64,000 nt of DNA. It comes from Pseudomonas brassicacearum. GTDB lineage: Bacteria; Pseudomonadota; Gammaproteobacteria; Pseudomonadales; Pseudomonadaceae. The translations under genes were made by a program, and so were the position numbers. The stretch lies in the NCBI RefSeq assembly GCF_009601685.2, contig NZ_CP045701.2:5456001-5520000 (forward strand), written 5' to 3'. The notes under the pieces are model-generated. The model had not been told where the DNA came from and did no database searches. It worked only from the letters and a program-made list of their open reading frames with translations. The stretch's first letter is position 1. Each line of letters starts with the position of its first letter. This document shows, piece by piece, positions 35,255 through 44,382 of the stretch.

Positions 35255-35635
35255 ATGCCACAACTTCAGCCAGCCATGGCACGCATCAAGGTCAAGGACC
35301 TGCGCCTGCGCACTTTCATCGGCATCAACGAAGATGAAATCCTCAACAAGCAGGATGTGTTGATCAACCTGACCATCCTCTACGCCGCCCAGGAGGCGGT
35401 GCGCGACAACGACATCGATCACGCGCTGAACTATCGCACCATCACCAAGGCGATCATCGCCCATGTGGAAGGTAACCGCTTCGCCCTGCTCGAACGCTTG
35501 ACCCAGGAATTGCTCGACCTGGTCATGGCCAACGAGTCGGTGCTGTACGCCGAAGTCGAAGTCGACAAGCCCCACGCCTTGCGATTTGCCGAATCGGTGT
35601 CGATTACCCTTGCGGCAAGCCGGGCGGCTTCGTAG
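35255..35635 (+). CDS. folX: Dihydroneopterin triphosphate 2'-epimerase
   Basis: A 126-residue FolB/FolX-family protein with the family segment [21 protein letters not shown] and the active-site Glu in [17 protein letters not shown]. FolX converts dihydroneopterin triphosphate to dihydromonapterin triphosphate. It begins at the base after the folE stop, so it is translationally coupled. In Pseudomonas the final tetrahydromonapterin is the cofactor for phenylalanine hydroxylase. Confidence 0.9.
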   Translation: MPQLQPAMARIKVKDLRLRTFIGINEDEILNKQDVLINLTILYAAQEAVRDNDIDHALNYRTITKAIIAHVEGNRFALLERLTQELLDLVMANESVLYAEVEVDKPHALRFAESVSITLAASRAAS

Positions 35636-35732
35636 CCGCTACACGCTGCAAGCGGTAAACTTCAAGCCTGATCGACACCATCCAATTTGCAGCTTGAAGC
35701 TCGCCGCTTGTAGCTGCCCGTCAGGGAACACC

Positions 35733-36029
35733 ATGAACGACCAACAACGCCTCGAGCTCGAAGCCGCCGCTTTCCGTCGGCTGGTTGCCCATCTGGACAG
35801 CCGCAAGGATGTGCAGAACATCGACCTGATGAACCTTGCCGGCTTCTGCCGCAACTGCCTGTCCAAGTGGTACAAGGCCGCCGCCGATGAACGCCAGGTC
35901 GAGGTCAGCCTCGACGACGCCCGCGAAGTGGTCTACGGCATGCCGTACGCCGAGTGGAAAGCCCAATACCAGAAAGAAGCCAGCGCCGAACAGCAAGCGG
36001 CGTTTGCCAAAGGAAAACCCGATGCCTGA
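35733..36029 (+). CDS. DUF1244 domain-containing protein
   Basis: A 98-residue cytoplasmic protein with a conserved Cys pair (MNLAGFCRNCLSKWYKAAAD). No function is known. Its last eight bases overlap the HopJ-family gene, and it follows folX by 97 bases, so it may belong to the pterin transcript. Confidence 0.85.
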   Translation: MNDQQRLELEAAAFRRLVAHLDSRKDVQNIDLMNLAGFCRNCLSKWYKAAADERQVEVSLDDAREVVYGMPYAEWKAQYQKEASAEQQAAFAKGKPDA

Positions 36030-36360
36030 CCTGAACAACCTGCGCGCCAGTCTCAAGAGCGGCGAACACCTCTTTGCCGCCACCCTGGCCTTCATCACCG
36101 CCGGCTATGACTACCACCCCCAGGCCTTCACCAACGGTGGCGTGCAAAATGCCGCCGGGCAGAACGAAGGCTCGTGCAAGACCCTGGGCCTGGCGCTGCT
36201 CGAAGGCTTGAGCGATGAAGAAGCGCTCCTGGCCTTCGGCGAACATTACCGTTCGGTGCTGGGCACGCCCGAAGGCAGCGATCACAGCAATATCCGCGCG
36301 CTGATGGCCCATGGGCTGGCCGGTGTGACGTTCCAGGCACAGCCACTGCAACGGCGCTGA
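36022..36360 (+). CDS. HopJ-family protein
   Basis: A 112-residue protein of the HopJ family, recognisable by TAGYDYHPQAFTNGG, GQNEGSCKTLGLALLEGL and EEALLAFGEHYRSV. Despite the name (type III effector HopJ), related proteins occur widely in bacteria without a type III system. No secretion signal is apparent and no hrp genes are near. Function unknown. Confidence 0.85.
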   Translation: MPDLNNLRASLKSGEHLFAATLAFITAGYDYHPQAFTNGGVQNAAGQNEGSCKTLGLALLEGLSDEEALLAFGEHYRSVLGTPEGSDHSNIRALMAHGLAGVTFQAQPLQRR

Positions 36361-36665
36361 TCGACCTGCTTTTTGTGGCGAGGGCTCCCGCAGGACTCTG
36401 TAGGAGCTGGCGAAGCCTGCGATCTCTTGATCTTTCACTTGAGACTCAAGTGTGTACGGGCAAAGATCGCAGCCTCGCTTCGCTCGACAGCTCCTACAAG
36501 CCCAGCCCCCACAAGCTCCCTCGCCACGGGTTGCACGCCCCAAGTAAGCGGCACCTCACCACATCCCGACTTTTAAGATTGACCCGGCAACTTTATTTCG
36601 TTTGCCGGCCCCCTCTGCTCGCGGCTTAGATAACGCAAATTTCTCCTTCGTCCGAGCCGTCATCC
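36361..36665. other. 305-bp gap filled mainly by a B-family repeat
   Basis: 36370-36395 holds a C-family fragment (TTGTGGCGAGGGCTCCCG), followed by the B-family element 36399-36500. The remainder, about 150 bases, is the promoter zone of the aminotransferase gene; no clear sigma-70 boxes were assigned. Confidence 0.65.
36399..36500. repeat. B-family repeat
   Basis: TGTAGGAGCTGGCGAAGCCTGCG, one GATCTCTTGATCTTTC stretch, CACTTGAGACTCAAGTGTG, then GCAAAGATCGCAGCCTCGCTTCG and CTCGACAGCTCCTACA. The central CTTGAGACTCAAG is a small palindrome. Confidence 0.85.
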
Positions 36666-37916
36666 ATGAGCAGCGAAACCATCAGCCAATCGATCTCCAT
36701 CGTGCATCCCGTCAGCCTCAGCCACGGCAAGAATGCCGAGGTCTGGGACACCGACGGTAAACGCTACATCGATTTTGTCGGCGGCATCGGTGTGTTGAAC
36801 CTCGGCCATTGCCATCCGCGCATCGTCGAGGCGATCCGTGAACAGGCCAGCCGGCTGACGCACTACGCATTCAATGCCGCCCCCCACGCGCCCTACATTG
36901 AATTGATGGAACGCCTGGCGGCGTTTATCCCGCTGGACTACCCCGTCAGCGGTATGCTCACCAACAGCGGCGCCGAGGCGGCGGAGAACGCCTTGAAGAT
37001 CGTACGCGGCGCCACGGGCCGTACCGCCGTGATTGCGTTTGATGGCGCCTTTCACGGCCGCACCCTGGCGACCCTCAACCTCAACGGCAAGGTCGCGCCT
37101 TACAAACAGAAAGTCGGCGTCCTGCCCGGGCCGGTGTATCACCTGCCGTACCCCAGTAAGGACAACGGCGTCACCGGCGAAGAAGCCTTGAAGGCCATGG
37201 AGCGGTTGTTCAGTGTCGAGATCGACGTGAATGACGTGGCCTGTTTCATTGTCGAGCCGGTGCAGGGCGAGGCCGGTTTCCTGGCGATGGACGTGCCCTT
37301 CGCCCAGACCCTGCGGCAGTTCTGCGACGACAAAGGCATCGTGCTGATCATCGATGAGATCCAGTCCGGCTTCGGCCGCACCGGCCAGCGCTTTGCATTT
37401 TCACGGCTAGGCATCGAACCGGACCTGATCCTGCTCGGCAAAAGCATTGCCGGCGGCGTGCCCTTGGGCGCAGTGGTGGGACGCAAGGCGCTGCTGGACA
37501 ACCTGCCCAAGGGCGGTCTGGGCGGCACTTATTCGGGTAACCCCATCGCCTGCGCCGCCGCCCTGGCGACCCTGGATGAAATGACCGACGCCAACCTGCA
37601 CGCCTGGGGCTCGCAACAGGAGGAGGCGATCGTCAGCCGCTACCAATCCTGGCGCAGTCGTGGGCTGACGCCTTATCTCGGTCGCTTGACCGGCATCGGC
37701 GCGATGCGCGGCATCGAGCTGACCCACGCCGACGGCACCCCGGCCTCGGCACAACTGACGCAACTGCTGGCCCTGGCGCGGGAATCGGGCTTGCTGCTGA
37801 TGCCCAGCGGAAAATCGCGGCACATCATTCGGCTGCTGGCGCCGTTGACGACCGAGCCGGCAGTGCTGGAGGAAGGGTTGGATATTCTGGAGGCGTGCCT
37901 GGCGCGACTGTCCTGA
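36666..37916 (+). CDS. Class III aminotransferase (GABA/omega-amino acid type)
   Basis: A 416-residue PLP enzyme of class III. PLP lysine in LILLGKSIAGGVPLG, Asp-containing IIDEIQSGFGRTG, and TNSGAEAAENALKIV for the phosphate. Family members transfer the omega-amino group of GABA, 5-aminovalerate or similar to 2-oxoglutarate. It is a lone gene without gabD beside it, so the substrate is uncertain. No strong ribosome site precedes the ATG. Confidence 0.88.
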   Translation: MSSETISQSISIVHPVSLSHGKNAEVWDTDGKRYIDFVGGIGVLNLGHCHPRIVEAIREQASRLTHYAFNAAPHAPYIELMERLAAFIPLDYPVSGMLTNSGAEAAENALKIVRGATGRTAVIAFDGAFHGRTLATLNLNGKVAPYKQKVGVLPGPVYHLPYPSKDNGVTGEEALKAMERLFSVEIDVNDVACFIVEPVQGEAGFLAMDVPFAQTLRQFCDDKGIVLIIDEIQSGFGRTGQRFAFSRLGIEPDLILLGKSIAGGVPLGAVVGRKALLDNLPKGGLGGTYSGNPIACAAALATLDEMTDANLHAWGSQQEEAIVSRYQSWRSRGLTPYLGRLTGIGAMRGIELTHADGTPASAQLTQLLALARESGLLLMPSGKSRHIIRLLAPLTTEPAVLEEGLDILEACLARLS

Positions 37917-37943
37917 AATGCGCTGTTCCTGACCACGCAAAAA

Positions 37944-38041
37944 ACCTGTGGGAGCGAGCTTGCTCGCGATAGCGTCAGGTCAGCCGACATCGATGTTGAC
38001 TGACATACCGTCATCGCGAACAAGCCCGCTCCCACAAGGGT
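37944..38041. repeat. REP doublet
   Basis: CTGTGGGAGCGAGCTTGCTCGCGATAGCG and inverted CATCGCGAACAAGCCCGCTCCCACAAGGG about 40 bases apart. Confidence 0.85.
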
Positions 38042-38075
38042 TCGGTGTCCATCCGTTGATCATGTGACAGGCAGT

Positions 38076-38102
38076 AAAAAACCGGCCGAAGCCGGTTTTT
38101 TT
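38076..38102. terminator. Bidirectional terminator between the aminotransferase and trxB
   Basis: AAAAAACCGGC, loop CGAA, GCCGGTTTTTT: T runs on both strands, so it can serve the two converging genes. Confidence 0.85.
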
Positions 38103-38114
38103 GTGCCCGCTGAA

Positions 38115-39388
<1,274 letters not shown>

Positions 39389-40144
39389 ATGCCCGCCCCC
39401 GTCCTGTCCGGCCCGCAATATTTGCGAGAGGGCCTCAAGCTGGTCTTGAGCCCGGGCCTGCGCCTGTTCGTACTCTTGCCCCTGGCGATCAACCTGGTGC
39501 TGTTCGTCGGATTGATTTACCTGGCCGGCCATCAGTTCAGCCTGTGGGTCGATACGCTGATGCCGTCGCTGCCAGACTGGCTCAGTTTCCTCAGCTATGT
39601 GCTCTGGCCGCTGTTCGTGGTGCTCGTCGTGCTGATGGTGTTTTTCACCTTCACCATGCTTGCCAACGTCATCGCCGCGCCGTTCAACGGTTTTCTCGCG
39701 GAAAAAGTCGAAGTGGTCATCCGTGGCACCGACGACTTTCCGGCCTTCAGTTGGGCCGAGTTGATCGCCATGATCCCACGGACCCTCAGCCGGGAAGCAC
39801 GCAAGCTCGGCTATTTCCTGCCCCGCGCCCTGGGGCTATTCGTGCTGTCGTTCGTCCCCGTGGTCAATCTGGTGGCCGCCCCCCTGTGGCTGCTGTTCGG
39901 CGTGTGGATGATGGCGATCCAGTACATCGACTACCCGGCGGACAACCACAAGCTGGGCTGGAACGAGATGCTCGCCTGGCTGCGGGAAAAACGCTGGCAG
40001 AGCCTGGGCTTTGGCGGCAGCGTGTACCTGGTGCTGCTGATCCCGGTGGTGAACATCCTGATGATGCCCGCAGCGGTGGCCGGCGCGACGTTGTTCTGGG
40101 TCCGTGAGCAAGGCGCCGAGACCGCGTTGGCCCGCCAGGGCTGA
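39389..40144 (+). CDS. cysZ: CysZ-type sulfate permease
   Basis: A 251-residue inner-membrane protein with four to six hydrophobic segments. It matches the CysZ/EI24 family ([53 protein letters not shown]). CysZ imports sulfate for cysteine synthesis, which fits the assimilation genes cysNC and cysD in the same window about 8 kb on. The rho-independent end was not identified. Confidence 0.9.
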   Translation: MPAPVLSGPQYLREGLKLVLSPGLRLFVLLPLAINLVLFVGLIYLAGHQFSLWVDTLMPSLPDWLSFLSYVLWPLFVVLVVLMVFFTFTMLANVIAAPFNGFLAEKVEVVIRGTDDFPAFSWAELIAMIPRTLSREARKLGYFLPRALGLFVLSFVPVVNLVAAPLWLLFGVWMMAIQYIDYPADNHKLGWNEMLAWLREKRWQSLGFGGSVYLVLLIPVVNILMMPAAVAGATLFWVREQGAETALARQG

Positions 40145-40207
40145 GCCGTCACAAATCCATCATCCTGTCGTCACAATGACGAAATGGCCCCGGTCGACAC
40201 TGGGGTC

Positions 40208-41383
40208 ATGACCACACCCCTGCATATCACCCTGATCACCGAAACCTTCCCGCCGGAAATCAATGGCGTGGCCAATACCCTGGGCCGCCTGTACGACGGC
40301 CTGCGCGCCCGCGGGCATCAGGTCGAGCTGATACGGCCGCGCCAGGTCGACGACCAACGCCAGGCCAGTGACGAGCAGTTGTTGCTGTGCCGGGGCTGGC
40401 CGCTACCGGGCTACCCGGGTTTGCAGTGGGGCCAGGCGTCGATGCACAAACTGCTCAGGCGCTGGAAACGCCATCGTCCGGACGTGCTGTACATCGCCAC
40501 CGAAGGACCGCTGGGTTTGTCGGCCCTGCGCGCGGCACGACGCTTGGGCATTTCGGTGGTCAGCGGTTTCCACACCAATTTCCAGCAATACACCCAGCAG
40601 TACGGCCTCGGACTGTTGAGTCGCGTGCTCACCCATTACCTGCGCTGGTTTCACAACCGCTCCAACCTGACCCTGGTGCCCAGCGTCAGCCAGCGCCTGG
40701 AACTGGAGCGACGACATTTCGAGCGCGTGGCGCTGCTCTCACGCGGCGTGGACAGCCAACTGTTTCATCCGGTCAAGCGTTCGGCGAGCCTGCGGGAGGC
40801 GTGGGGCCTGGGCGAGGATGACATCGCGGTGATCCACGTCGGACGCCTGGCTCCGGAGAAAAACCTCGGGCTGCTCAAACGCAGTTTCGCCACGCTGTGC
40901 CGCGCGTTCCCGGGACGACGGATGAAACTGGTGGTAATCGGCGACGGCCCGCAGCGCTGCGCCCTGGAGCAGGAACTGCCCGAAGCGATCTTTTGTGGCT
41001 CGCAACGCGGCGAGGCGCTGGCCAGTCATTATGCGTCTGGGGATGTGTTTGTCTTTCCGAGCCTGACCGAAACCTTCGGCAATGTGGTGCTGGAGGCGCT
41101 GGCGTCCGGGCTGGGCGTGGTGGCCTACGATCAGGCTGCGGCGGCCCAGCATATTCGCCACGGCTACAACGGCGTGCTGGCAATGCCGGGAGATGAGGAG
41201 GCGTTCTGCGATGCCGCCCGTTGGCTGCTGGAAGAGCGCGAGACCTTGCGTTGCGTGCGGCTCAATGCGCGCCAACATGCCAGCCGCCAGGGCTGGGCGT
41301 CGGTGATCGAGCAGTTCGAGGCGCAGTTGCGCGGGGTTTGTCAGGTCGAATCGTCGCTGCCCCAGGCCGTGTCGCCACGCTGA
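40208..41383 (+). CDS. GT4-family glycosyltransferase
   Basis: A 391-residue glycosyltransferase with a GT-B fold. N-terminal acceptor motif ITETFPPEINGVANTLGRL, then the donor domain with VIHVGRLAPEKNLGLL, and the GT4 signature with two Glu spaced by seven residues (SLTETFGNVVLEALASG). This kind resembles the mannosyltransferase/sulfolipid-type enzymes found widely in Pseudomonas. The ATG at 40208 is preferred to 40184. Acceptor unknown; the gene lies 63 bases after cysZ. Confidence 0.88.
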   Translation: MTTPLHITLITETFPPEINGVANTLGRLYDGLRARGHQVELIRPRQVDDQRQASDEQLLLCRGWPLPGYPGLQWGQASMHKLLRRWKRHRPDVLYIATEGPLGLSALRAARRLGISVVSGFHTNFQQYTQQYGLGLLSRVLTHYLRWFHNRSNLTLVPSVSQRLELERRHFERVALLSRGVDSQLFHPVKRSASLREAWGLGEDDIAVIHVGRLAPEKNLGLLKRSFATLCRAFPGRRMKLVVIGDGPQRCALEQELPEAIFCGSQRGEALASHYASGDVFVFPSLTETFGNVVLEALASGLGVVAYDQAAAAQHIRHGYNGVLAMPGDEEAFCDAARWLLEERETLRCVRLNARQHASRQGWASVIEQFEAQLRGVCQVESSLPQAVSPR

Positions 41384-41389
41384 AAAGCA

Positions 41390-41487
41390 TTGCGGGCAAG
41401 CCTTGCTCCCACAGGATTATCAACTGTTCACAAGTCATGTGTTCACTGAAGATCCATGTGAGAGCAAGGCTTGCCCGCGATGAGGCC
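41390..41487. repeat. REP doublet
   Basis: GCGGGCAAGCCTTGCTCCCACAGG and inverted GTGAGAGCAAGGCTTGCCCGCGATGAGG, a variant with TTGCTC arms. Confidence 0.8.
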
Positions 41488-41501
41488 CTACAAGTCGCCG
41501 C

Positions 41502-42605
41502 TTAAACCAGGGTCATCAACGCCTCGCGACTGAACGGCAGGATTTCCTGCTCCCGCCCTTCGCGCACTTTCTGCGCCCAGTCCGGATCCACCAGCAGCGC
41601 ACGCCCTACCGCCACCAGGTCGAACTCGTCGTTGTTCAGGCGTTCCAGCAGTTTTTCCAGGCTGGCCGGTTGCGCGACTTTGTCGGTGTTGACCATGAAC
41701 TGCAGGAACTCGCCATCCAGGCCAACGCTGCCAACGGTGATGGTGGGCTTGCCGGTAAGCTTGCGGGTCCAGCCGGCCAGGTTCAGCTCGGAGCCTTCGA
41801 ACTCCGGCTCCCAGAAACGCCGTGTCGAACAGTGGAAAATATCCACGCCGGCGTCAGATAACGGCTTGAGGAATTCGCCCAAGGCTTCAGGGCTCTGCAC
41901 CAGGCGCGCGGTGTAGTCCTGCTGCTTCCATTGGGAGAACCGGAAAATGATCGGGAAGCCCTCGCCCACCGCCGCGCGCACGGCACGGATCAATTCGATC
42001 GCCAAGCGTGAACGATTGGCCAGGCTACCGCCGTAACCGTCGGTGCGTTGGTTGCTGCCTTCCCAGAAGAACTGGTCCACGAGGTAGCCGTGGGCGCCGT
42101 GGATCTCCACGCCGTCCATACCGATGCTTTGAGCGTCTTTTGCCGCCTGGGCGAATGCCGCGATGACGTCGTCAATGTCCGCCTGGGTCATGCCGTGGAC
42201 CACCACCTGACCGTCCTTGAGCTTTTCGGTCGGGCCATAGCCCGGCACGCTGGCGTCCGGCTCGGTGCCGATGCGTCGCACACTGCCCACATGCCACAAC
42301 TGTGGAACGATCTTGCCGCCTTCGGCGTGCACTGCATCGACCACTTTTTTCCAGCCGGCCAACGCGGCGTCACCATAAAAATGCGGCACATTCGGGTAGC
42401 CGTTGGAGGCCTTGTGGCCAACCGTGGTGCCCTCGGTGATGATCAGCCCGACCCCAGCCGCCGCGCGGCGACGGTAATACTCGATGACCTTGGCGTTCGG
42501 CACGCCGCCCGGCGAAAACGAACGGGTCATCGGCGCCATCACCACCCGAGTCGGCAACTCGAGCGCGCCGAGGTGGAAAGGTTTGAACAGGGCTTTTGCA
42601 GGCAT
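41502..42605 (-). CDS. Old-yellow-enzyme family NADH:flavin oxidoreductase
   Basis: A 367-residue FMN TIM-barrel ene-reductase. FMN/active-site segments VVMAPMTRSFSPGG and EIHGAHGYLVDQFFW are clear, and the C-terminal phosphate-binding stretch DLVAVGRALLVDPDW. Family members reduce activated alkenes, nitro compounds or nitrate esters. It is longer than XenA/XenB and not close to either. GGAG precedes the ATG at 42605. Substrate unknown. Confidence 0.9.
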   Translation of the reverse strand: MPAKALFKPFHLGALELPTRVVMAPMTRSFSPGGVPNAKVIEYYRRRAAAGVGLIITEGTTVGHKASNGYPNVPHFYGDAALAGWKKVVDAVHAEGGKIVPQLWHVGSVRRIGTEPDASVPGYGPTEKLKDGQVVVHGMTQADIDDVIAAFAQAAKDAQSIGMDGVEIHGAHGYLVDQFFWEGSNQRTDGYGGSLANRSRLAIELIRAVRAAVGEGFPIIFRFSQWKQQDYTARLVQSPEALGEFLKPLSDAGVDIFHCSTRRFWEPEFEGSELNLAGWTRKLTGKPTITVGSVGLDGEFLQFMVNTDKVAQPASLEKLLERLNNDEFDLVAVGRALLVDPDWAQKVREGREQEILPFSREALMTLV

Positions 42606-42734
42606 GAGGCACTCCACGGGACGAAGTCATAGATCGGATATGACGACGATAATATGGAGCATGGTGAGCGCTGGGTAGCACTATTGATTGGAGTGATTAA
42701 GGATCAAAAGGAAGCTGCGTAGGGCTGTGTTGGC

Positions 42735-42884
42735 GCTGCGTAGAAGCTGCATAGAAGCTGTGTGAGCTGTGTAGGAGCTGTCGAGTGCAACGAGGCTGCG
42801 ATCTTTCCCCAGACACTTGAGTCTCAAGCGAAAGATCAAAAGATCAAAAGATCAAAAGATCGCAGCCTTCGGCAGCTCCTACAG
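42735..42884. repeat. B-family repeat, reverse orientation, with a 4-unit octamer array
   Basis: Starts with three worn copies of GTAGAAGCTGCATAG type, then TGTAGGAGCTGTCGAGTGCAACGAGG, CCAGACACTTGAGTCTCAAGCG and four AAAAGATC-type units (42830-42861), ending GCAGCCTTCGGCAGCTCCTACA. It is the reverse complement of the copies at 13 kb, 52.6 kb and 58.2 kb. Confidence 0.85.
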
Positions 42885-42902
42885 CTGCAATTTCCAGGGG
42901 GA

Positions 42903-43385
42903 TCAAGCCAACGCTTTTTCAATCGCCTGGATCACGGCAGGATCATCCGGCACCGTACGCGGCGAGAAACGCGCCAGTACCCGACCGTCCTTGCCGAGCA
43001 GGAATTTTTCGAAGTTCCAGGTAATGTCCCCGGGAAACTCGGCCCCCTCGCCCGCCAGCAGACGGTACAACTGGTGACGATCAGGACCGTTCACGTCCAG
43101 CTTGCTCGACAGCGGAAACGTCACGCCATAGTTGAGACTGCAGAACTCCTGGATTTCCTGCTCGGTCCCAGGCTCCTGTCCGGCGAACTGATTGCAGGGC
43201 AGGCCCAGCACGGTGAAGCCCTGGGCTTTGTATTGCTGATAGAGATTTTCCAGCGCAGCGTACTGCGGCGTCAGGCCACACTTGGAGGCGACGTTGACCA
43301 CCAGCACGACTTTCCCCTTGAACGGCGCCAGAGCAAGCTCCTGACCATCCAGGGCTTTGAGTTTAAGGTCGTGGAAAGCACTCAT
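42903..43385 (-). CDS. Glutathione peroxidase (cysteine type)
   Basis: A 160-residue thiol peroxidase of the glutathione-peroxidase fold. The catalytic tetrad is visible as Cys in VASKCGLTPQY, Gln in the PCNQFAGQEPG motif, and Trp-Asn in ITWNFEKFL. The active residue is Cys, not selenocysteine, so it probably uses thioredoxin. It reduces peroxides in the cytoplasm. GGAG precedes the ATG. It lies just downstream of slyD in the same direction, as in P. aeruginosa (PA0838-PA0837). Confidence 0.92.
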   Translation of the reverse strand: MSAFHDLKLKALDGQELALAPFKGKVVLVVNVASKCGLTPQYAALENLYQQYKAQGFTVLGLPCNQFAGQEPGTEQEIQEFCSLNYGVTFPLSSKLDVNGPDRHQLYRLLAGEGAEFPGDITWNFEKFLLGKDGRVLARFSPRTVPDDPAVIQAIEKALA

Positions 43386-43506
43386 GACGAACTCCAGGTT
43401 TGCAGATCTTTTCGAAACAGCCATGGGTGATGCTAACAGCAACCGACTAAAAAGGCGCCGTATGGCGCCTTTCCAGTTCACTGGTCATTTGAGCGTAGCG
43501 CACAAA

Positions 43507-43992
43507 TCAGTGGTGATGGCCGCCTTCGCCATGGACGTGACCATGGGCGATTTCTTCCTGGCTGGCGTCACGGATGTCGACGATCTTGACCTTGAAGTTC
43601 AAGCGCTGGCCGGCCAACGGGTGGTTGCCGTCAACGGTGACGTCGTCGCCTTCCAGGTCGCGGATGGTGACGATCTGCATCTGGCCATCGGGTGCCGAGG
43701 CGTGGAACTGCATGCCCACTTCCAGCTCGTCGACGCCTTCGAACATGCTGCGGCTCAGGGTGCTGACCAGTTCGGCGGAGTACTCGCCATAGGCGTCTTC
43801 CGGCTCGACGGTAACGTTCAGGTCGTCACCGACCGTTTTGCCTTCCAGGGCTTTTTCCAAACCCTGGATGATGTTGCCTGCGCCATGCAGGTAGACCAGC
43901 GGAGCGCCGCCGGCAGAGCTGTCGATGACCTCACCAGCGTCGTTGGTCAGGGTATAGTCGATGGAGACAGCCTTATTGGCGGCGATCAGCAT
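43507..43992 (-). CDS. slyD: SlyD-type FKBP peptidyl-prolyl isomerase
   Basis: A 161-residue FKBP with the SlyD-type inserted chaperone flap (about 70-125) and a His-rich C-terminus (HGHVHGEGGHHH), which can bind nickel. It speeds proline isomerisation and helps fold or metallate proteins. The AAGG ribosome site precedes the ATG at 43992. The divergent DUF3565 frame has an ATG that shares the CATG with this start codon. Confidence 0.92.
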   Translation of the reverse strand: MLIAANKAVSIDYTLTNDAGEVIDSSAGGAPLVYLHGAGNIIQGLEKALEGKTVGDDLNVTVEPEDAYGEYSAELVSTLSRSMFEGVDELEVGMQFHASAPDGQMQIVTIRDLEGDDVTVDGNHPLAGQRLNFKVKIVDIRDASQEEIAHGHVHGEGGHHH

Positions 43993-44299
43993 GGGGCGAG
44001 ACCTTTTGCATAAGAATGAAGAACGGACAAGTCTAAACAAGGATTTGCCCGAAAGCGAACGGAACCCGGACAAACGGGCCTGCTCGAACAGACCGACGGT
44101 CACCGGTTTCCATCAGGACGAGGACGGGCACTGGGTGGCCGAGCTGTCCTGCGGCCACACCCAGCACCTGCGCCACCAGCCACCGTGGCAGTCCCGGGCC
44201 TGGGTGCTGGACCCTGGGCAACGTATTGAAAAAATAGGCCAGCCCTTTGATTGCGGCTGGTGCGCGCAGGGCCCGGTTAGCGATAACCTTGGCAACTGA
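43991..44299 (+). CDS. DUF3565 domain-containing protein
   Basis: A small protein with the DUF3565 core at its C-terminus: TGFHQDEDGHWVAELSCGH, QHLRHQPPW and FDCGWCAQG, giving a possible Cys/His metal site. The start is uncertain. An ATG at 43991 overlaps the slyD start codon on the other strand and has no ribosome site; the true start may be further in, before about 44080. Function unknown. In P. aeruginosa ackA stands between slyD and pta; here this gene takes the place. Confidence 0.65.
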   Translation: MGRDLLHKNEERTSLNKDLPESERNPDKRACSNRPTVTGFHQDEDGHWVAELSCGHTQHLRHQPPWQSRAWVLDPGQRIEKIGQPFDCGWCAQGPVSDNLGN

Positions 44300-44382
44300 A
44301 TTTGACGGTAGACGGCCAGTCATAGGCCGCGCCCGGTGTCCCGTGATACAGGACACTAGCCATGCTCCTTTAGAGAATCCGC

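Noticed and set aside
36022..36360. HopJ-family gene as evidence of a type III effector
   Set aside because: The family is widespread without type III systems, and no hrp box or chaperone lies nearby.
42903..43385. Possible selenoprotein (glutathione peroxidase)
   Set aside because: The active position is a normal Cys codon; no in-frame TGA.
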